Assembly (NCBI GenBank): GCA_034509925.1
Contig: CM067531.1
Coordinates: forward strand, 6,715,319 to 6,779,318
Direction of reading: 5' to 3'
Source: Hirudinaria manillensis
Taxonomy: Eukaryota > Annelida > Clitellata > Hirudinida > Hirudinidae
Length of the DNA stretch: 64,000 bases
Part shown: positions 22,600 through 34,917 of the stretch, in pieces
Position numbering within the stretch: the first letter of the stretch is position 1
Layout: every line of letters starts with the position of its first letter
Notes under the pieces: model-generated
Told to the model about the DNA's origin: nothing
What the model saw: only the letters and a program-made list of their open reading frames with translations
The model's database searches: none
Program-made: the position numbers and the translations under genes

Positions 22600-24648
22600 A
22601 ACGATTTTGAAAGTCCTTTTTCGGTGGTCTGGCGGGATATTCATTTGCGGTCCTAAAATTATTGAATCGGATTATGAACTGACTGTTTTTGCGAGTTTTG
22701 GCTGCGCTAATAAAGGAAAAATTATCCTAAATCATGCTAGTAATACTGGTGTCCATGAGGGCTAGTTTTTTTTTTACTTCGCTTGCATTTCAATATTTTG
22801 ATCTCCGGCATATATCAAAACATTGTAGAGATGCTCACTCACAAATTGAATGATGTACGAAACTTCTGCTTGAAGTTTCCCCTTTAAATCCCTTTGAAGA
22901 AGAATTCATCGATCCTTCTTCGATAGTATTTGAAGTATCCCACCAGGAGTTTTTATACCATATTCCTCTGGAGTTTCTCAAGACATTTCCAAAGCATTGG
23001 AGCTCTTGGGAAATATTGGAAATTGAATTATTTACGTTCTTAAACTCCGTAGTCTGACCTCTTTTAGACCAAGTCGTGCTTTCTTTGCCATGTTTTTAGA
23101 AGTCAAGAAGTTTAATTCGCTCTAATTGATGCACCTAATAAAATAATAATCATTTCCCAAATAGGCCCCCAATAAATCAGTAATTTTGCAAATTATGCCT
23201 TTATCATAACCCTCCTGAACATGTGACGAACGTAATAGCACGCTAATTTGCATTGTCTGCAAAAACATGTAAGAAATTCGTTTATAGGTTTGTAATAACA
23301 TTTCGTAGAGTAGTATTTAAATTATTCAGCCAACTTTCACAATATGAAATTAACGTTTACGAAAGTTATGCCAATAGATGTGATTAAAGATACGACCACT
23401 GTATTGAGCAAATTTCCAGTTAATAAAAGTTGAAAATTTGGGCATTACAGAGTTGTAGATCAATTAACAGACAACACTAAGAACAACAATTGGCGTTTAC
23501 CTTTAACATGATCCAACTTTTCTGATTGAAAGCATCACCTTTATTAAGTACTCAGATCACTATTGACGGTGATATATATTACGGTGATTCGTTTAATACA
23601 TGGATGATCAAGGGGGTACAATTGTACTTTTTTTTAATCCTGGAGACCGTTTTTTAAATTTTGTCATGAATTTTTGTGACTTCTATCTTCAGCATGTCTA
23701 TTACAATGTCATATAAATATTTTTTGGCAAAAGTAAAACACATGGGGTACTTTTGTACCCCCCCCCCCCTAATTAGTTATGTAACTAGGTTTTTTTGACA
23801 TCTACAACGAGCGATTTTGTCCTGTAAGTGTTGCAAAACATTCACGTCTATTTCATTATGTTTGATACCAGATAATCAACATTTATGTACGAATATTATT
23901 GGAAAATATAAATTTTAGTTATATATATGCAGAACATTAATTTTAAAGCAATTGAAACTGATAAAGCACAATCCTTCTGCATGGCACTACTCCCTGCAGA
24001 GGTTTCTTGATTGTAAACACTGCCAAATTGTTTAATAACGGTTACGCAATGAAAAGTATATTTTTACATTCTCCGAACCTGTGCCATTTGACTGCTAAAA
24101 TAATTTTAATAAACTTTCGGTTGACGCTCAGTAACAAATGTGTTGGGGTATACTTGTACCACCTTGGTTGAAAGAGGAAGTTTTTTACCTTGGCATACAA
24201 TGGTTAAAGAGTATTATTAATAAAGATAAACGTGAGCATATAATTAAATTAAAAGCCACAAATACAATTCATTTATAACTAATTTCACATATTTTTGAAT
24301 ATTTGTAACAAATCATTATAATTACTATTTTATTTATTTAGTTTTATCATATTTTATTTAAATGAGAAAATAAAAGTTGTAAAAAACATGAACAAATAAT
24401 TTAAAATTAATTGCTATCTAAAACTATTTTAACTATTTTTACACATTTTCGGATATTTATAATTAATTAGACAATATCATAGCAATTAATATTTAAACAT
24501 TTTAACATTAATTTAATTTTTAAATGCAAAATAGAAAATTCTCCGTAATTTCTAACCTATGAGTTGTTCGATCGTCCGATTCCGATGAAAGCCATAGCTG
24601 TAATCCTACGATCTGAATTTGGTTAGGTAGCTTTGCACAACAGTAATC
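22600..24648. other. Intergenic upstream of PTDSS2, with repeats
   Basis: Contains the repeat 23246-23410 (copy of 17314-17480), a 13-bp C run at 23759-23771, and three copies of a GGGGTA...TGTACC word (near 23612, 23748 and 24145). No ORF worth reporting. 24200-24550 is very AT-rich. Confidence 0.45.
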
Positions 24649-27600
24649 ATGAGCAATACTCGGAAAAAAACAGCCAAAGAGGTAAAAAGTGAGAATGGCA
24701 AGTTGTGCGAGCCAAATTCTGATCTTTCATCAGTGCACGATTGGGAAGAAGAAAAAAATATTAACAAGGACTTTTTCGATGATGGGACTATGTCATTTTT
24801 CTGGTAAGGTTACATGTTTTTTCATTGTCAAGTTTGATTCTTTATAGAATATATCGTTGGATAGCGTTAAGATTCTTTTTGTCCAGATTTGATCTGAGAT
24901 TTTGGGGATATAATGCAGACGCCATTTAAGTGATTAAATGTGTTAAGCACTTTTATTTTGTAAATGTGATTTATTTTACATTTTAAACATTTGTGCATGT
25001 GTCTTGCATCACTTTCTGAAAAAGTCATCTGCCTGTCCCAAGCATGGTCATTCCATCTTAATGCATCTTGCTATCATTGACTTTAAATGGTCTTATTGTT
25101 TGTTCTTGTGTTGTGATGGAAAAGATGAGTTGGGTCAAATGGGGTAGTTGCTCCAGTAATGTGACATACTGAACTATAACAGATTTTCAACATATTTTTA
25201 TTGATTTATTTATTTGAACACATACAGAGCCTACTGGTGTTATATTAAGTTCATGTGCTTTTTTTCATTGAATAAAGAATGTGTGTGTGAATAATATAAA
25301 TGCATATACAAAAACTGTTTGAAGTTCTTTTAAGTTTGTTTTCAACTGAATGAATTATGTAAATTGTTACATTGCTTAAATGTAATATTTGTAAATTACC
25401 TGATATCAATTAATTTTTAGGAGGGCTCATAGAGTTTCAGCCTTAGTGATATTTTCATTGGTGCTACTTTATGTAGCCTTATGGGATGATATCACTAATA
25501 ACTCTCATTACAATGTGAAAAGGTTGTTTATTGTTTTTTTTTACTAAGTTCTATACTTAAGTAAAGTTTAAATGTTTGTTATTATCAATTTAATTTCAGG
25601 GGCATCATTGCAGTTATTATTGCATTTGTTGTGTTTGGTGTAACAATCACTCCTGATGGCCCTTTTAAACGACCTCATCCTGGTTTGATTCATTTATTTA
25701 GGGGAAAAATTGCTTCTTATAATATGTGTTTACTTGAATGTCATTTTCAAGCATTTGTAAAATTTATTTTATTACATAGATTTCAAGTTCTGAAAATCAA
25801 ATTTGTAAATTTCATTTGGCCTTTGACGAATTAATAATACATGGCTCTCAGGACCATATATTTTTTAGAAGCAATGTTCCCTTAATATTTGCAATGTAAT
25901 CAAAAATATACCATAATTTAATGTTTTTAGCACTGTGGAGGTTTACTTTAGTCTTAAGCATTGTCTATGAATTGTTCCTGGTGTTTCTTCTTTTTCAAGT
26001 AAGTAACAAGTTTGGCAATTTTTCCATATTTGACTTGTGAGTTTGCTTATAAGATTTCTTATTATGGCAACAGACAGTTGATGATGCACGTCAGCTTATG
26101 AAACAATTTGATCCAAAACTTGGTGTTCCACTTCCAGAAAAAAGTTATGGAGGAAACTGCAGGATATATGATCCTGAAGTTGTCCATGACCCCTGGCATA
26201 ATGTTTGGGTATGATTATTGTTATCATTTCAAGTTCTTAAGGGTATCTTATGGAAATGTTGATTAATTTTCATTCTTTGTTGCTTGGTATAACTTACTTT
26301 AATCATAATTGTCGGTTTAAACTCAGTGATTTCAAGTTAAGGGTAGCCTTTATTTTTGAATGTTACACCGAGTGAATAATTAGTTTAAGAAATAAAGGCT
26401 CATTTCTTATGAGTTTGTGACAATTCCTATTTAAATTATTTTCTAGGATAAGATGGATGGCTTTGTTGCTGTACACTTTTTTGGTTGGTGGATCAAGGTA
26501 CTTATTTAATTTGATTTAACACATTGTAAAGTTGTTAGAAATGAATTATGATTTTGAAGACACTCATTGTGAGGGATTGGTGGCTGTGCATGGTTACTAG
26601 TATATTGTTTGAGGTGGTGGAATACACATTGGAGCATCAGCTACCTAATTTTTCCGAGTGCTGGTGGGATCATGTAAGTCTTAAAAATGGTTCTTTATTT
26701 TTCTTTTATGCAACTGATTTTAATATTGCAGTGGGTAATGGATGTTCTGGTATGTAATAGCTTAGGCATCTATCTTGGCATGAAAACAGCCAAATATCTG
26801 TCTATGAAACCATATCATTGGAGGGGACTTTGGAGTATCCCCACTTACAGGTTATAAATTTAATAAACTTGTACATGTATAATTAGTCTAACTATTAAAA
26901 ATTCATGATTTCAGAGGAAAAATTAGCCGAATTTTGAAGCAATTCACTCCTTATGTATATACTGACTTTAACTGGAGGCCCACTCAAAGTCTCAAAAGAT
27001 GGGTTTCAGTTTTATTGATTGTTGTCTGTGTGAGTTTTACTGATCCAAATTTATTAATTGTATCATTGAAGTGCTTTTATTTTAAAGTGAAAAATATTTT
27101 AGATTTTAGTCTGTGAATTAAACACATTTACTTTGAAATTTGTGTTGTGGATTCCACCTCCTCACTTCCTGTGCCTTGGTCGCCTCATTATGTTCATTTT
27201 CTGGGGTGCTGTTGCCTTAAGAGAAGTCTTTCAATATCTTGATGACCAGTAAGTCTCTTGTAATGTTTTTAATGTTTAATGACAACCACAATATTATGAA
27301 TGTGTTGCTACTATAGTGTGTCTCTGTCAGTTTTCATTTAGTTTAAATCATTTTTACTTTAATTTTCAGGGAATGCAGAAAGTTTGGTGCACAGGCAATT
27401 CTTGTACTGGCAATTATGGTTACTGAGGTTCTGATTGCTCTCAAATTTGATTGGAATACTTTCACCAAGCCTCTCCCTCCTCACATCTTGACAATGCTCC
27501 TATTTGGTGCCTTCTGCCTAACTATCTGGACATTATGGCACTTTTATTTCCAAAGATTGTTACATCATACAGAGTTGAAGATGAAGAATATAAAAGATGG

Positions 27601-27703
27601 TAAATTATCTGAAGAATTTTATGGTGGAAAAATTAGTACGGATGGCCATGGTGATCAGATTAATTCACGTGGAAACACCACAAGAAACCGAAAGATACGT
27701 TGA
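24649..27703 (+). CDS. PTDSS2: Phosphatidylserine synthase 2, 11 coding exons
   Basis: PTDSS2 exchanges serine for the ethanolamine head group of phosphatidylethanolamine to make phosphatidylserine in ER (mitochondria-associated) membranes. Exons: 24649-24803, 25421-25522, 25600-25682, 25931-25998, 26074-26208, 26447-26497, 26560-26673, 26732-26850, 26915-27029, 27103-27248, 27370-27703. Phases agree, giving 473 residues against 487 in human. Landmarks are [65 protein letters not shown], the signature [47 protein letters not shown] and [19 protein letters not shown]. Several hydrophobic helices are spread through the protein. The sequence is nearer PTDSS2 than PTDSS1 throughout (for example PKLGVPLPE and [16 protein letters not shown]). 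The hydrophilic N- and C-termini are variable. No damage is seen. Confidence 0.97.
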
Positions 27704-28667
27704 GAGTATCATTTGCTTTTTATTAGTATTAAAAAGTGCTGGTCACTACATTTGTTCTATTGTGTAGTGAAGATATCAAACAAATATGCTTTACCTATAA
27801 ACTGTGTTGTGGATTAATTTTAATTGCTTCAACATTAAGCCTTGTGCTATATTTAAACATCTTTCTATATGTATCTTTCATTTTGAACTTTTTGCAATTA
27901 GGTTAAGCAGTTTGGGTTGATCTTGTATTGAAATGTGCCTTAACAAAAAATTAATTTTTCTTTGTGGAAGATCATTTGTTGTGCTAAGCTATTCATTAAC
28001 TTAGTTTCTGATATGCTATGTGGTGTTTTACAATCTTTGAGGATTTGTAATTATGCTCTCCTGTGGCTTTTGCATGCAGATTCAATCTCAGTAAATTGTT
28101 TTTCATGGTGATACAGTCAAGATTTTAAAATTTGTTGAGGTTGGGTGACATTTTGCTTTTCATAAAAAAAAATCGGATGCTTCAGGATAGATGGGTATTT
28201 GCTGTCAAGCATTGCATTTGAGCAGGTTGGTTTGATGAGGGGCATCAGATTGCTTACCCAAACCCAGGTAAGCTATGGTAGCCATATTGAAATTAAAACC
28301 GACTGAAAACAATTTATCATTTTAGTTTTGTGGTTAGGATTCAAAACCTCAGGTTCTAAAATTTCAAAAAGCGTCTATTTGTACATAAATTTTTTAAATT
28401 TATGTTTTGGTTCTAAAATTTAAAAAAAAAAACGAAAATAAAACTGAATTCTTAAAAAATAGATTAATAAAAAAATATCTAAATAATTTGTTGGAGTTGA
28501 ATCACTCGTTCCTGATTATGAAAAGTAGCATATGGTCGAAAGCCGTAAAAGGCACGACATTAAAGCCATTTGACTAAGCTCACACAACATTCATCTCAGA
28601 TTGCCCAAAGGCCTTTGGTTTTCTGTGTGGTCAGCATCGACGATGGCATGCCATGGGAAATTAGAAG
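27704..28667. other. PTDSS2 3' UTR and intergenic
   Basis: The first several hundred bases probably form the PTDSS2 3' UTR. No further gene is seen before the repeat at 28668. Confidence 0.4.
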
Positions 28668-28795
28668 TTCCCATGATTAGAATTGTTGGTAAAGAAAATA
28701 AATAATCTTCTTGAAGTTTATAGAAACTCGGATGAAACAATAAAAAGGCTGTGAATCAAATTGTGGTGTTCCTGGCAAATAAAATAACTCGTGCG
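28668..28795 (+). repeat. Dispersed repeat copy B (matches 2256-2395)
   Basis: Same orientation and order of blocks as the copy inside the RNF11 intron, at roughly 75-80 percent identity by eye. It lies just upstream of a Tc1/mariner tail. Confidence 0.55.
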
Positions 28796-28841
28796 ATCGA
28801 GTTAAAATCTGTAAAAATATTATTATTTTATTTGGGGGCAA

Positions 28842-29075
28842 ATGTGTCTCTTGGCTTGTTTGAAAGTGGAAGTTGAGTTATCACGAACAGTTTGTAAAAA
28901 TGGAAGACAGTTTTACTCCAAATTAGAGCTGGAAGATGCCATCAGGGCCATCTGGAAGATGAAATTGGACTATATAAGAAAATTGTTTTTGTCTGCAAAT
29001 AACAGATGTTTCGATATAATAGGAAATCATGGAAATATAATTTCATATCGAACCAAGTTTCGTGCCGAAAAATAA
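28842..29075 (+). pseudogene. Tc1/mariner-type transposase C-terminal remnant
   Basis: The frame contains LEDAIRAIWKMKLDYIRKLF then SANNRCFDIIGNHGNIISY. This fits the end of IS630/Tc1 transposases: an Ile/Trp helix, L..S...RC..VI...G....Y, then stop a little later. The DDE catalytic part is absent nearby, so only the last fifth of the protein remains. Confidence 0.6.
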
Positions 29076-30305
29076 ATTTATGTCCTTATTATTGACTTTC
29101 ATCGCCAAATTCCTATCATTTGTGGGCACCCCCAAAAAGCGTTTTCGTTATTTCCTAATTAATGTGAAATTAATACTCAACCAAATTTTTATAAAGTTAC
29201 ATAACATTCTAAAATTTGAGTAATTTTCGTGTCACTGAGAATTCGCAGTCCGAAAAAGTGCTTTTGCCCTCGGAAGAGGGCATCTGTGAGTCCTCCAGAT
29301 TTTGTAACTGTGACTGAGGACGTAGAACACGTACAATAAACTCGTCTTGGAAGCACCGCACTCTCTCCAGAATATGTGTGATTCTGCACTCATGACTCCT
29401 CTCTAGTTGCAAACGCAGGCGCCAACCTTCGGAAGCATCCTTTGGACGCCGGCTGGGGCATTCCTCAACATCCAATCGTGAACATCTTGTCGTACTTGGA
29501 AACCCTGTTCTCGTGACACTTGTCTAAATCATAATCATCGGATGTAACAGCAACAACGGACTATGTAGAGGTCACCTCTCCTGGCACACAAATCAGGAAT
29601 TTTGAGTCCCTTTTCTGTGGGAATACGGGGCTCTATTACCGTAGTATAGCCACTTTTTCGTAGCTCCCATTCTAATTCCCTAACGACAGTGTCTCTCATG
29701 CCTTGGGCCCTCAGTTCTCGTGCATCTCTGGATCATGTGGCCCAGCGATTCGAAAGAGTTCTCACCGTATCTCCTTGAAGCCAGAGGATGCTCGGAGTCT
29801 GCAGTGAAGGGCGGCCGCTCGGACCTTTATGCATTTGATATAGTAGCCAGATGGAACTCTTGGGACCTCTGCTGAAATCCAATCACTCATTCCAGTTCCT
29901 CTGGTGAATGATCTTAATCCATAACCGTCTACAGTTTTGTATAGGCTCTCTGATGCCGCCACTTTCCAATCTAGTTTTGATTGTTTTGCCTACGACGTTC
30001 CAAATTTCCGGAATTCTCTCATGATCAGGGTGTTGTTCCTAAGAACATCCAACATGAATTCATCTTTACGACCACCTGTCTCAGAAGATCTCTGCCAATC
30101 TCTTTATTCGGAGCTGTGGAACTCATTGTTTAAGTGGAAGAATTCCCAGACCACCGGATTTTACGTGAGCATGGTTAAACGGCTTTGGGACGTCCTTTGG
30201 AAGATGAACGCTATTATTATTATTATTATTATTACCGTTTTTTTTTAAAGAGAGTATCCAATAATTGGGCCAAAACTTGCACTAAATGTTTCCTGCATGT
30301 TATAA
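29076..30305. other. Intergenic, nothing firm; ATT microsatellite at about 30212-30235
   Basis: Several overlapping open frames on both strands (29.2-30.2 kb) have no recognisable motif. Base composition is less AT-rich than the surroundings, which suggests an unidentified decayed element. A short (ATT)n run ends about 70 bp before the transposon end at 30306. Confidence 0.35.
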
Positions 30306-30641
30306 CCCAGATAGCAAAGATTGATTGGGCCAGCGCCGGTATTTTGATGGCAATCCGGATCGGCCGAGCGCACGGTAGTGGCCGCACGGCCGGTCGTCGG
30401 CCCGACTGAGGTGGTCCAATTCCGGCAACCGCCTGAAATGGCGAGCTGGTCCAATTCCGGCAAGCCGGACACTAAATCGGTCTCCGCCCCCTTCCCAGTC
30501 TCCGCCCCCTTCTCAGTTTTGATTGATTTCACAAAAAAAACTAGTTTCTAATTTTATTGAAAAAGTAACAAAAAAGGAAAAATGTATTAGAAGAAATATG
30601 AGGTAAAATTATTGCACATAATAAACAAATACATATAATGT

Positions 30642-32309
30642 TTAGGAAAATGCTTTACTTAACAATCTTTTAGTGCGGCCCCCATTCCTGTCTGGGGCAT
30701 TTCTCAGCCAAAGACGCACTTGCTTCTCCACTTCAGAGTCTGTCACCTTTACAGATCCATTGACAGAGTGAATGCTCCGAACTGCATCTAGTTGCAATAT
30801 GTTAAAGCAATTAAAACTTGCAAACGAGATTGGGGAGATCAGAATATTTACCAAGTATAGCTTGGAACATGTTTGTTCCACTTAACCCAATCTTCTCCAA
30901 TTTGTTTGTCCATACGATCCTTAAGGATAATTCATGGGTCAGCAGTCCCCTCAATATTCTGTGAACAGAATCTTTAATGGTGATCCCACCAACTAATGAG
31001 AATTTTGCAACCTGTAGTTTAAAATATTACTTTTAGTAGACATAATAGGAAAAAAATTCAATCAAAACCTACAAATAAGCCATAACAATTTTCATCTGGA
31101 AGTTTTGCCTCCAATTTCTTAAAATCATCCTCTGACTGCAAAGGAATTTGTACATCTGGGAGTTTCACACTCGTTGTGGTATTGGTTAAGACACCCGACA
31201 AACTTTTCATTGACTCCTTTAATTCTGCATTTTGTCTGAGGAGTGCATCCATCTTCAAATTCATAGTTTCCACTGTCAGTGAAATTAGATTACTATTTAA
31301 TCAAATTTAAAAGTGAAAAAAAAATCAAGGAATATTACATAGTTCTACCAAAGCACCAAAATTTTGAGTGTGAATGGGCATTGCAGTTGTTGTTTGGATT
31401 AAACTGGATGCCATCTTCCTAGAGTCTGGTACGTCGAGCATAGTGCCCTTCTGACTTTCACGAAATGATTCTGAAATGTGTGAATCAATGTTGCAAATAC
31501 AAATTATGTGAAATACATACAATATCTAAATTCACCAGTTTCATCCAAAGCCACACTGCAATCCTCACTGCAAGAAATACCTTGTATTGATGGCTTTTCT
31601 GGATATATCCCTTAAAAAAATTACTAGCTATCAAGACCATTGCTTCTAAATTAAAACAAAAATCAACCATTTCTTGAAGCTAAGGCAGGTGGAAGTTTGG
31701 GGGTCGGTAAGGTATAATTTCTTTGGTGGCTGCAATGATTCATTTATATATTCATTGTAACTGACACATAAAATTTGCAATAGATTTAGTTATCAGAATA
31801 AGGCAAAATACTTTGTCTCTGCTTCTTCATCTGTTGAAAGATCTGCTGCAAACTTTCTCTTATGAATCTTCCTATAAAATTTCAGTTTGAAATGTTTCAC
31901 ATAATAATTTGGTTTATATCCATGAAACAACCTTCTTTTAATCTTTTCCTTGTTGCTATCGTCACTAACAACATCAGACAAATCAGTGTATTGTTGTGCT
32001 AATTTTCTTTTAGCATTAGCATAATTTATATCGTCTGTATATAAGGATAGATCAACATGCAAAATATGACTAGTAGAAAGTTAAAACAAATTAGCATGTC
32101 TAACCAGTTTCACAGATGTACCTAACTTTTTCATATCTTGTCCAATTGCTTTCTGGATCATGGCAATACTTGACTGCTTTCAAAATCCCAGCTGATGACA
32201 GATGTGTCGGCCAATACACAACATCCTCAACTTTGTCGTCGAACCACGAAGTTGGAATAACTTCCACCTCTTCACCAGTGTTTGAAGTAAAAACGACGAC
32301 TCTATACAT
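30642..32309 (-). CDS. DUF4806-family protein carried by the transposon
   Basis: Exon 1, 32309-32105, encodes MYRVVVFTSNTGEEVEVIPT, SWF and VYWP. Exon 2, about 32034-31812, joins in phase as ICETDDINYANAKRKLAQQY. Later exons near 31260-31060 (MDALLRQNAELKESMKSL, then VQIPLQSEDDFKKLEAKLP), 31013-30854 (FSLVGGITIKDSVHRILRGL) and 30791-30642 (VEKQVRLWLRNAPDR, stop) spell the DUF4806 domain. The N-terminal V-x-VVPxSW and WP pattern and this C-terminal domain are found together in many arthropod and cnidarian proteins of unknown function. One or more exons between 31.8 and 31.3 kb are not fixed. No stop or frameshift is seen in the recognised exons. It lies immediately downstream of the transposase on the same strand. 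A role as a DNA-binding accessory protein is inference only. Confidence 0.75.
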
Positions 32310-32384
32310 GACAACTGATCAAAAAAGTTATAATTCAAAAGTAATAAGAGTTATATACACAAGGCTCAAAATTGTCAGATATAT

Positions 32385-34372
32385 TCAAGTTGTATGAATC
32401 AATGGTATCAATAAATACTCATTGCATTCAGATTCAAGCTTGACAAATTTGAATTTAATTTCCTTCATTTCTGCAATGTGGACTTCTTCATCTAATGTTT
32501 TCACTGCAAATATATCAAGTTTAGATGATGGCAGAGGATAAGTAAAAAAATCTTTAACTACTTTAAAGTATTTGTATTGCACATATATTTTACCATTCTG
32601 TGACTTTAAAATACTGGTTATAACTACAGGTGCTTTAATAAAAACACAATCATCATGGGTTCTAATATCAATTATGAAATTTCTGCAATGTAATTGGTAA
32701 AACTGTTTATCATTTCCATTTATGCTGCTCACAGATGACTCACGACATTCATATTTAACTGTATTAAAATTTACTTTTTGGACTTTTGTGACGCCCCGCA
32801 TTTCAGATACTCGTCTAATTAATTGTGCTAATGGAGTATGTGGCTTCCTCACCAGTCTTTTCAATTCTTTCAATTTATTTTCAAATGGAAAAGCATTTAT
32901 ATCATTTAAACTTCCGTGGTTCTTAACATCCACAGCTAAATGTATTAAATTGTGGACATTATAGACCACAAACTCTTTTCCATACAGAGGAATAGATTCC
33001 TTAACAAACAGAGTTAAAAGTTCATTTGCATATTCACAGAAGGACTTGTGATGTGTAGGATGACACATTATGTGTATTCCAACAAACAGGAGTAAGAAAT
33101 GCTTATATAGTTTGTCAGATAGAATATCTTTTAGGACACATGGGCCTGTATACAAAAGGAACTGAATTCTGTGGCCTTCCAGCGATCTATTTCTGAAAGG
33201 CTTCGAGGTTTACGTACAAAATCTTTTGGAATGTAAGGCCTTAGTGCAATTAATTTTTTAGAAATATCACCTATTTGTTTTCCAGATAACCTTATATTAT
33301 TATCAATACGTCCTCGTAACCAAAAGTTCATCATTCTTCTTACCACTCCCAAACAAACCAAATGCATGTAATCAAGCACAAAATCATTAATTAAATTAAC
33401 TGGTAGTTTACTTAAAATTGTATCTCCTTTTCTATGTTCATCAAAATTATCACCAATAAATTCTGCTTGTGTCCTTAAATCTTTGTCTAAATTTAAAAAT
33501 GTCATTCGATTATTCACAAGTGTGCCTTCTTCCTTACAGCGTTCGCATCCATAGTAACCTGTGTGAGATTTTATGTTTTTCATAAAAGCTCTCGCAGGTG
33601 CGTCACATATAAAGCAATCTATTACCAATTTAAAGTGAAAATCATCAACTGTTATTCCAGAATCAGTCAATAACACAAGCTCATCAACAAAATCTTGGAG
33701 ATATTCTGTTATACTAACTGGTTTACCATATCCACAATATAACCCTACAGCAAAAATCTGGGATGGTAAACCTTTTATCATGCATAAAATTGGCCACAAT
33801 TCTTGTGATGAACTTTTAAACAAAGGAAGACCATCCACATTGAACTGCAAGTATACATCTGAACCTATAACTGCCTTATCTACATTTGTTAACAAAGATA
33901 TTAAATAGTTTTCAATACCAAAATGATAATATTCTCCTTTCAAATTTGATAGCTGTTTAATATTATAGTTGATTGGAGTTTTGAAAAGAGTACGACCATC
34001 AATAGGTAGAGTTGAATGATACGGTTTTAAAATGGTTAATAACTTAGACAGTGATGACAATTTTATGTTATCTTCTAATGCCCAATGCGATAGCTTATCC
34101 GCAAGTGATGGTTCATCGCATGATACTTCTTCAGAACTACTCGAAGAACTAAAATAATCATTTGCAATATTATCGCCTTCCGAATATGCTGCGCTAGACT
34201 CATCAACTTCGTTTTGGCATCTAAACGTTGTGGTTGAATTGGCATCAGAAGGCGAAAGGAACCTTTTCTTAATTTCGTCATTAATTTCTTCCAACAGTAA
34301 ATCGTGCTGTCTTTTGACACGTCTTCTGACCGCCCTCGCCGATCTACCCCAAGAATATCTACTACGCTTCAT
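32385..34372 (-). pseudogene. TNP2-like transposase gene, broken by one frameshift
   Basis: Frame 1 (34372-33131, 413 residues) starts MKRSRYSWGRSARAVRRRVK and contains FNVDGLPLFKSSSQELWPIL, FHFKLVIDCFICDAPARAF, a Cys pair in YYGCERCKEEG and a DYMHLVCLGVVRRMM stretch. Frame 2 (about 33162-32385) resumes FLLYTGPCVLKDIL and contains VYNVHNLIHLAVDVKNHGSL, AFPFENKLKELKRLVR and PLAQLIRR. The family reads straight from EF into FLLYTGP, so one base is missing near 33162. The two halves correspond to the Transposase_21-like and DUF4218-like parts of CACTA-related transposases. Apart from the shift the reading frames are clean, so inactivation looks recent, or the shift is an assembly or sequencing error. 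Confidence 0.75.
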
Positions 34373-34917
34373 GTTTAAAGCGAGAAACCAAATGTGACAA
34401 AATAAGATTACCTTTTTGTCGCGGTCACAAACTCAAAACAGAGGGAGGACCATAAACAATTTTTGAAAAGAAGCGGGAATAAAAATAACAGGGATCGATG
34501 GTTGCTTGTATGATATAGATTAAGTTATCCTCATATTTTTTTTATTTCAATTTAAATTGTTTATTTAATAATTGTTTGATAATTTAATTTAAATTATAAT
34601 AACTTTTTAGGCAGTTATACAACATAATTATGTAACTATAGTTATGTACTACATAATATGTATGCATACATAATATAAAATAATAATATGTATTACATAT
34701 ATACATCGGACCCCAATATGCAGAATAGTAGCCGGCTGCCGTACGTCGGCCGAGTGTAACCTTAGCGGTCATGTAGCGCCATCTATCCGATTAGTAGCCG
34801 GCTGTCGTACGTCGGCCGAGTTTAACTGGTCCTGCATAAGAATTGTAATAGGCCCGATCCGGCCATGCAATGCCGGCGCCTAACCATGTTCCGGTCCGGA
34901 TATCATTGCTGTCTGGG

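Larger units (their letters stand above)
30306..34917 (-). mobile_element. DNA transposon with a DUF4806 gene and a TNP2-like transposase
   Basis: The ends are imperfect inverted repeats: left CCCAGATAGCAAAGAT (30306) and right, complemented, CCCAGACAGCAATGAT (from 34917), 14 of 16 matching. Both subterminal zones are GC-rich in an otherwise AT-rich region and carry short direct repeats: TGGTCCAATTCCGGCAA at 30412 and 30447, a 35-bp motif at 34726 and 34792, and a 19-bp tandem at 30479-30516. The bases flanking the ends are AA on both sides, a possible 2-bp target duplication. Two genes lie inside, both on minus: a transposase-like gene (34372-32385) and a DUF4806 gene (32309-30642). The transposase resembles the Transposase_21/DUF4218 group of CACTA-like elements, but the ends do not begin CACTA. 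The superfamily is therefore left open. Confidence 0.75.

Noticed and set aside
22140-22765. Overlapping ORFs on both strands at 22.1-22.8 kb
   Set aside because: Several frames are open at once because of slightly higher GC; no homology motif, so not called as separate genes.
30212-30235. (ATT)n microsatellite
   Set aside because: Ordinary simple repeat; no structural or regulatory signal beyond it.
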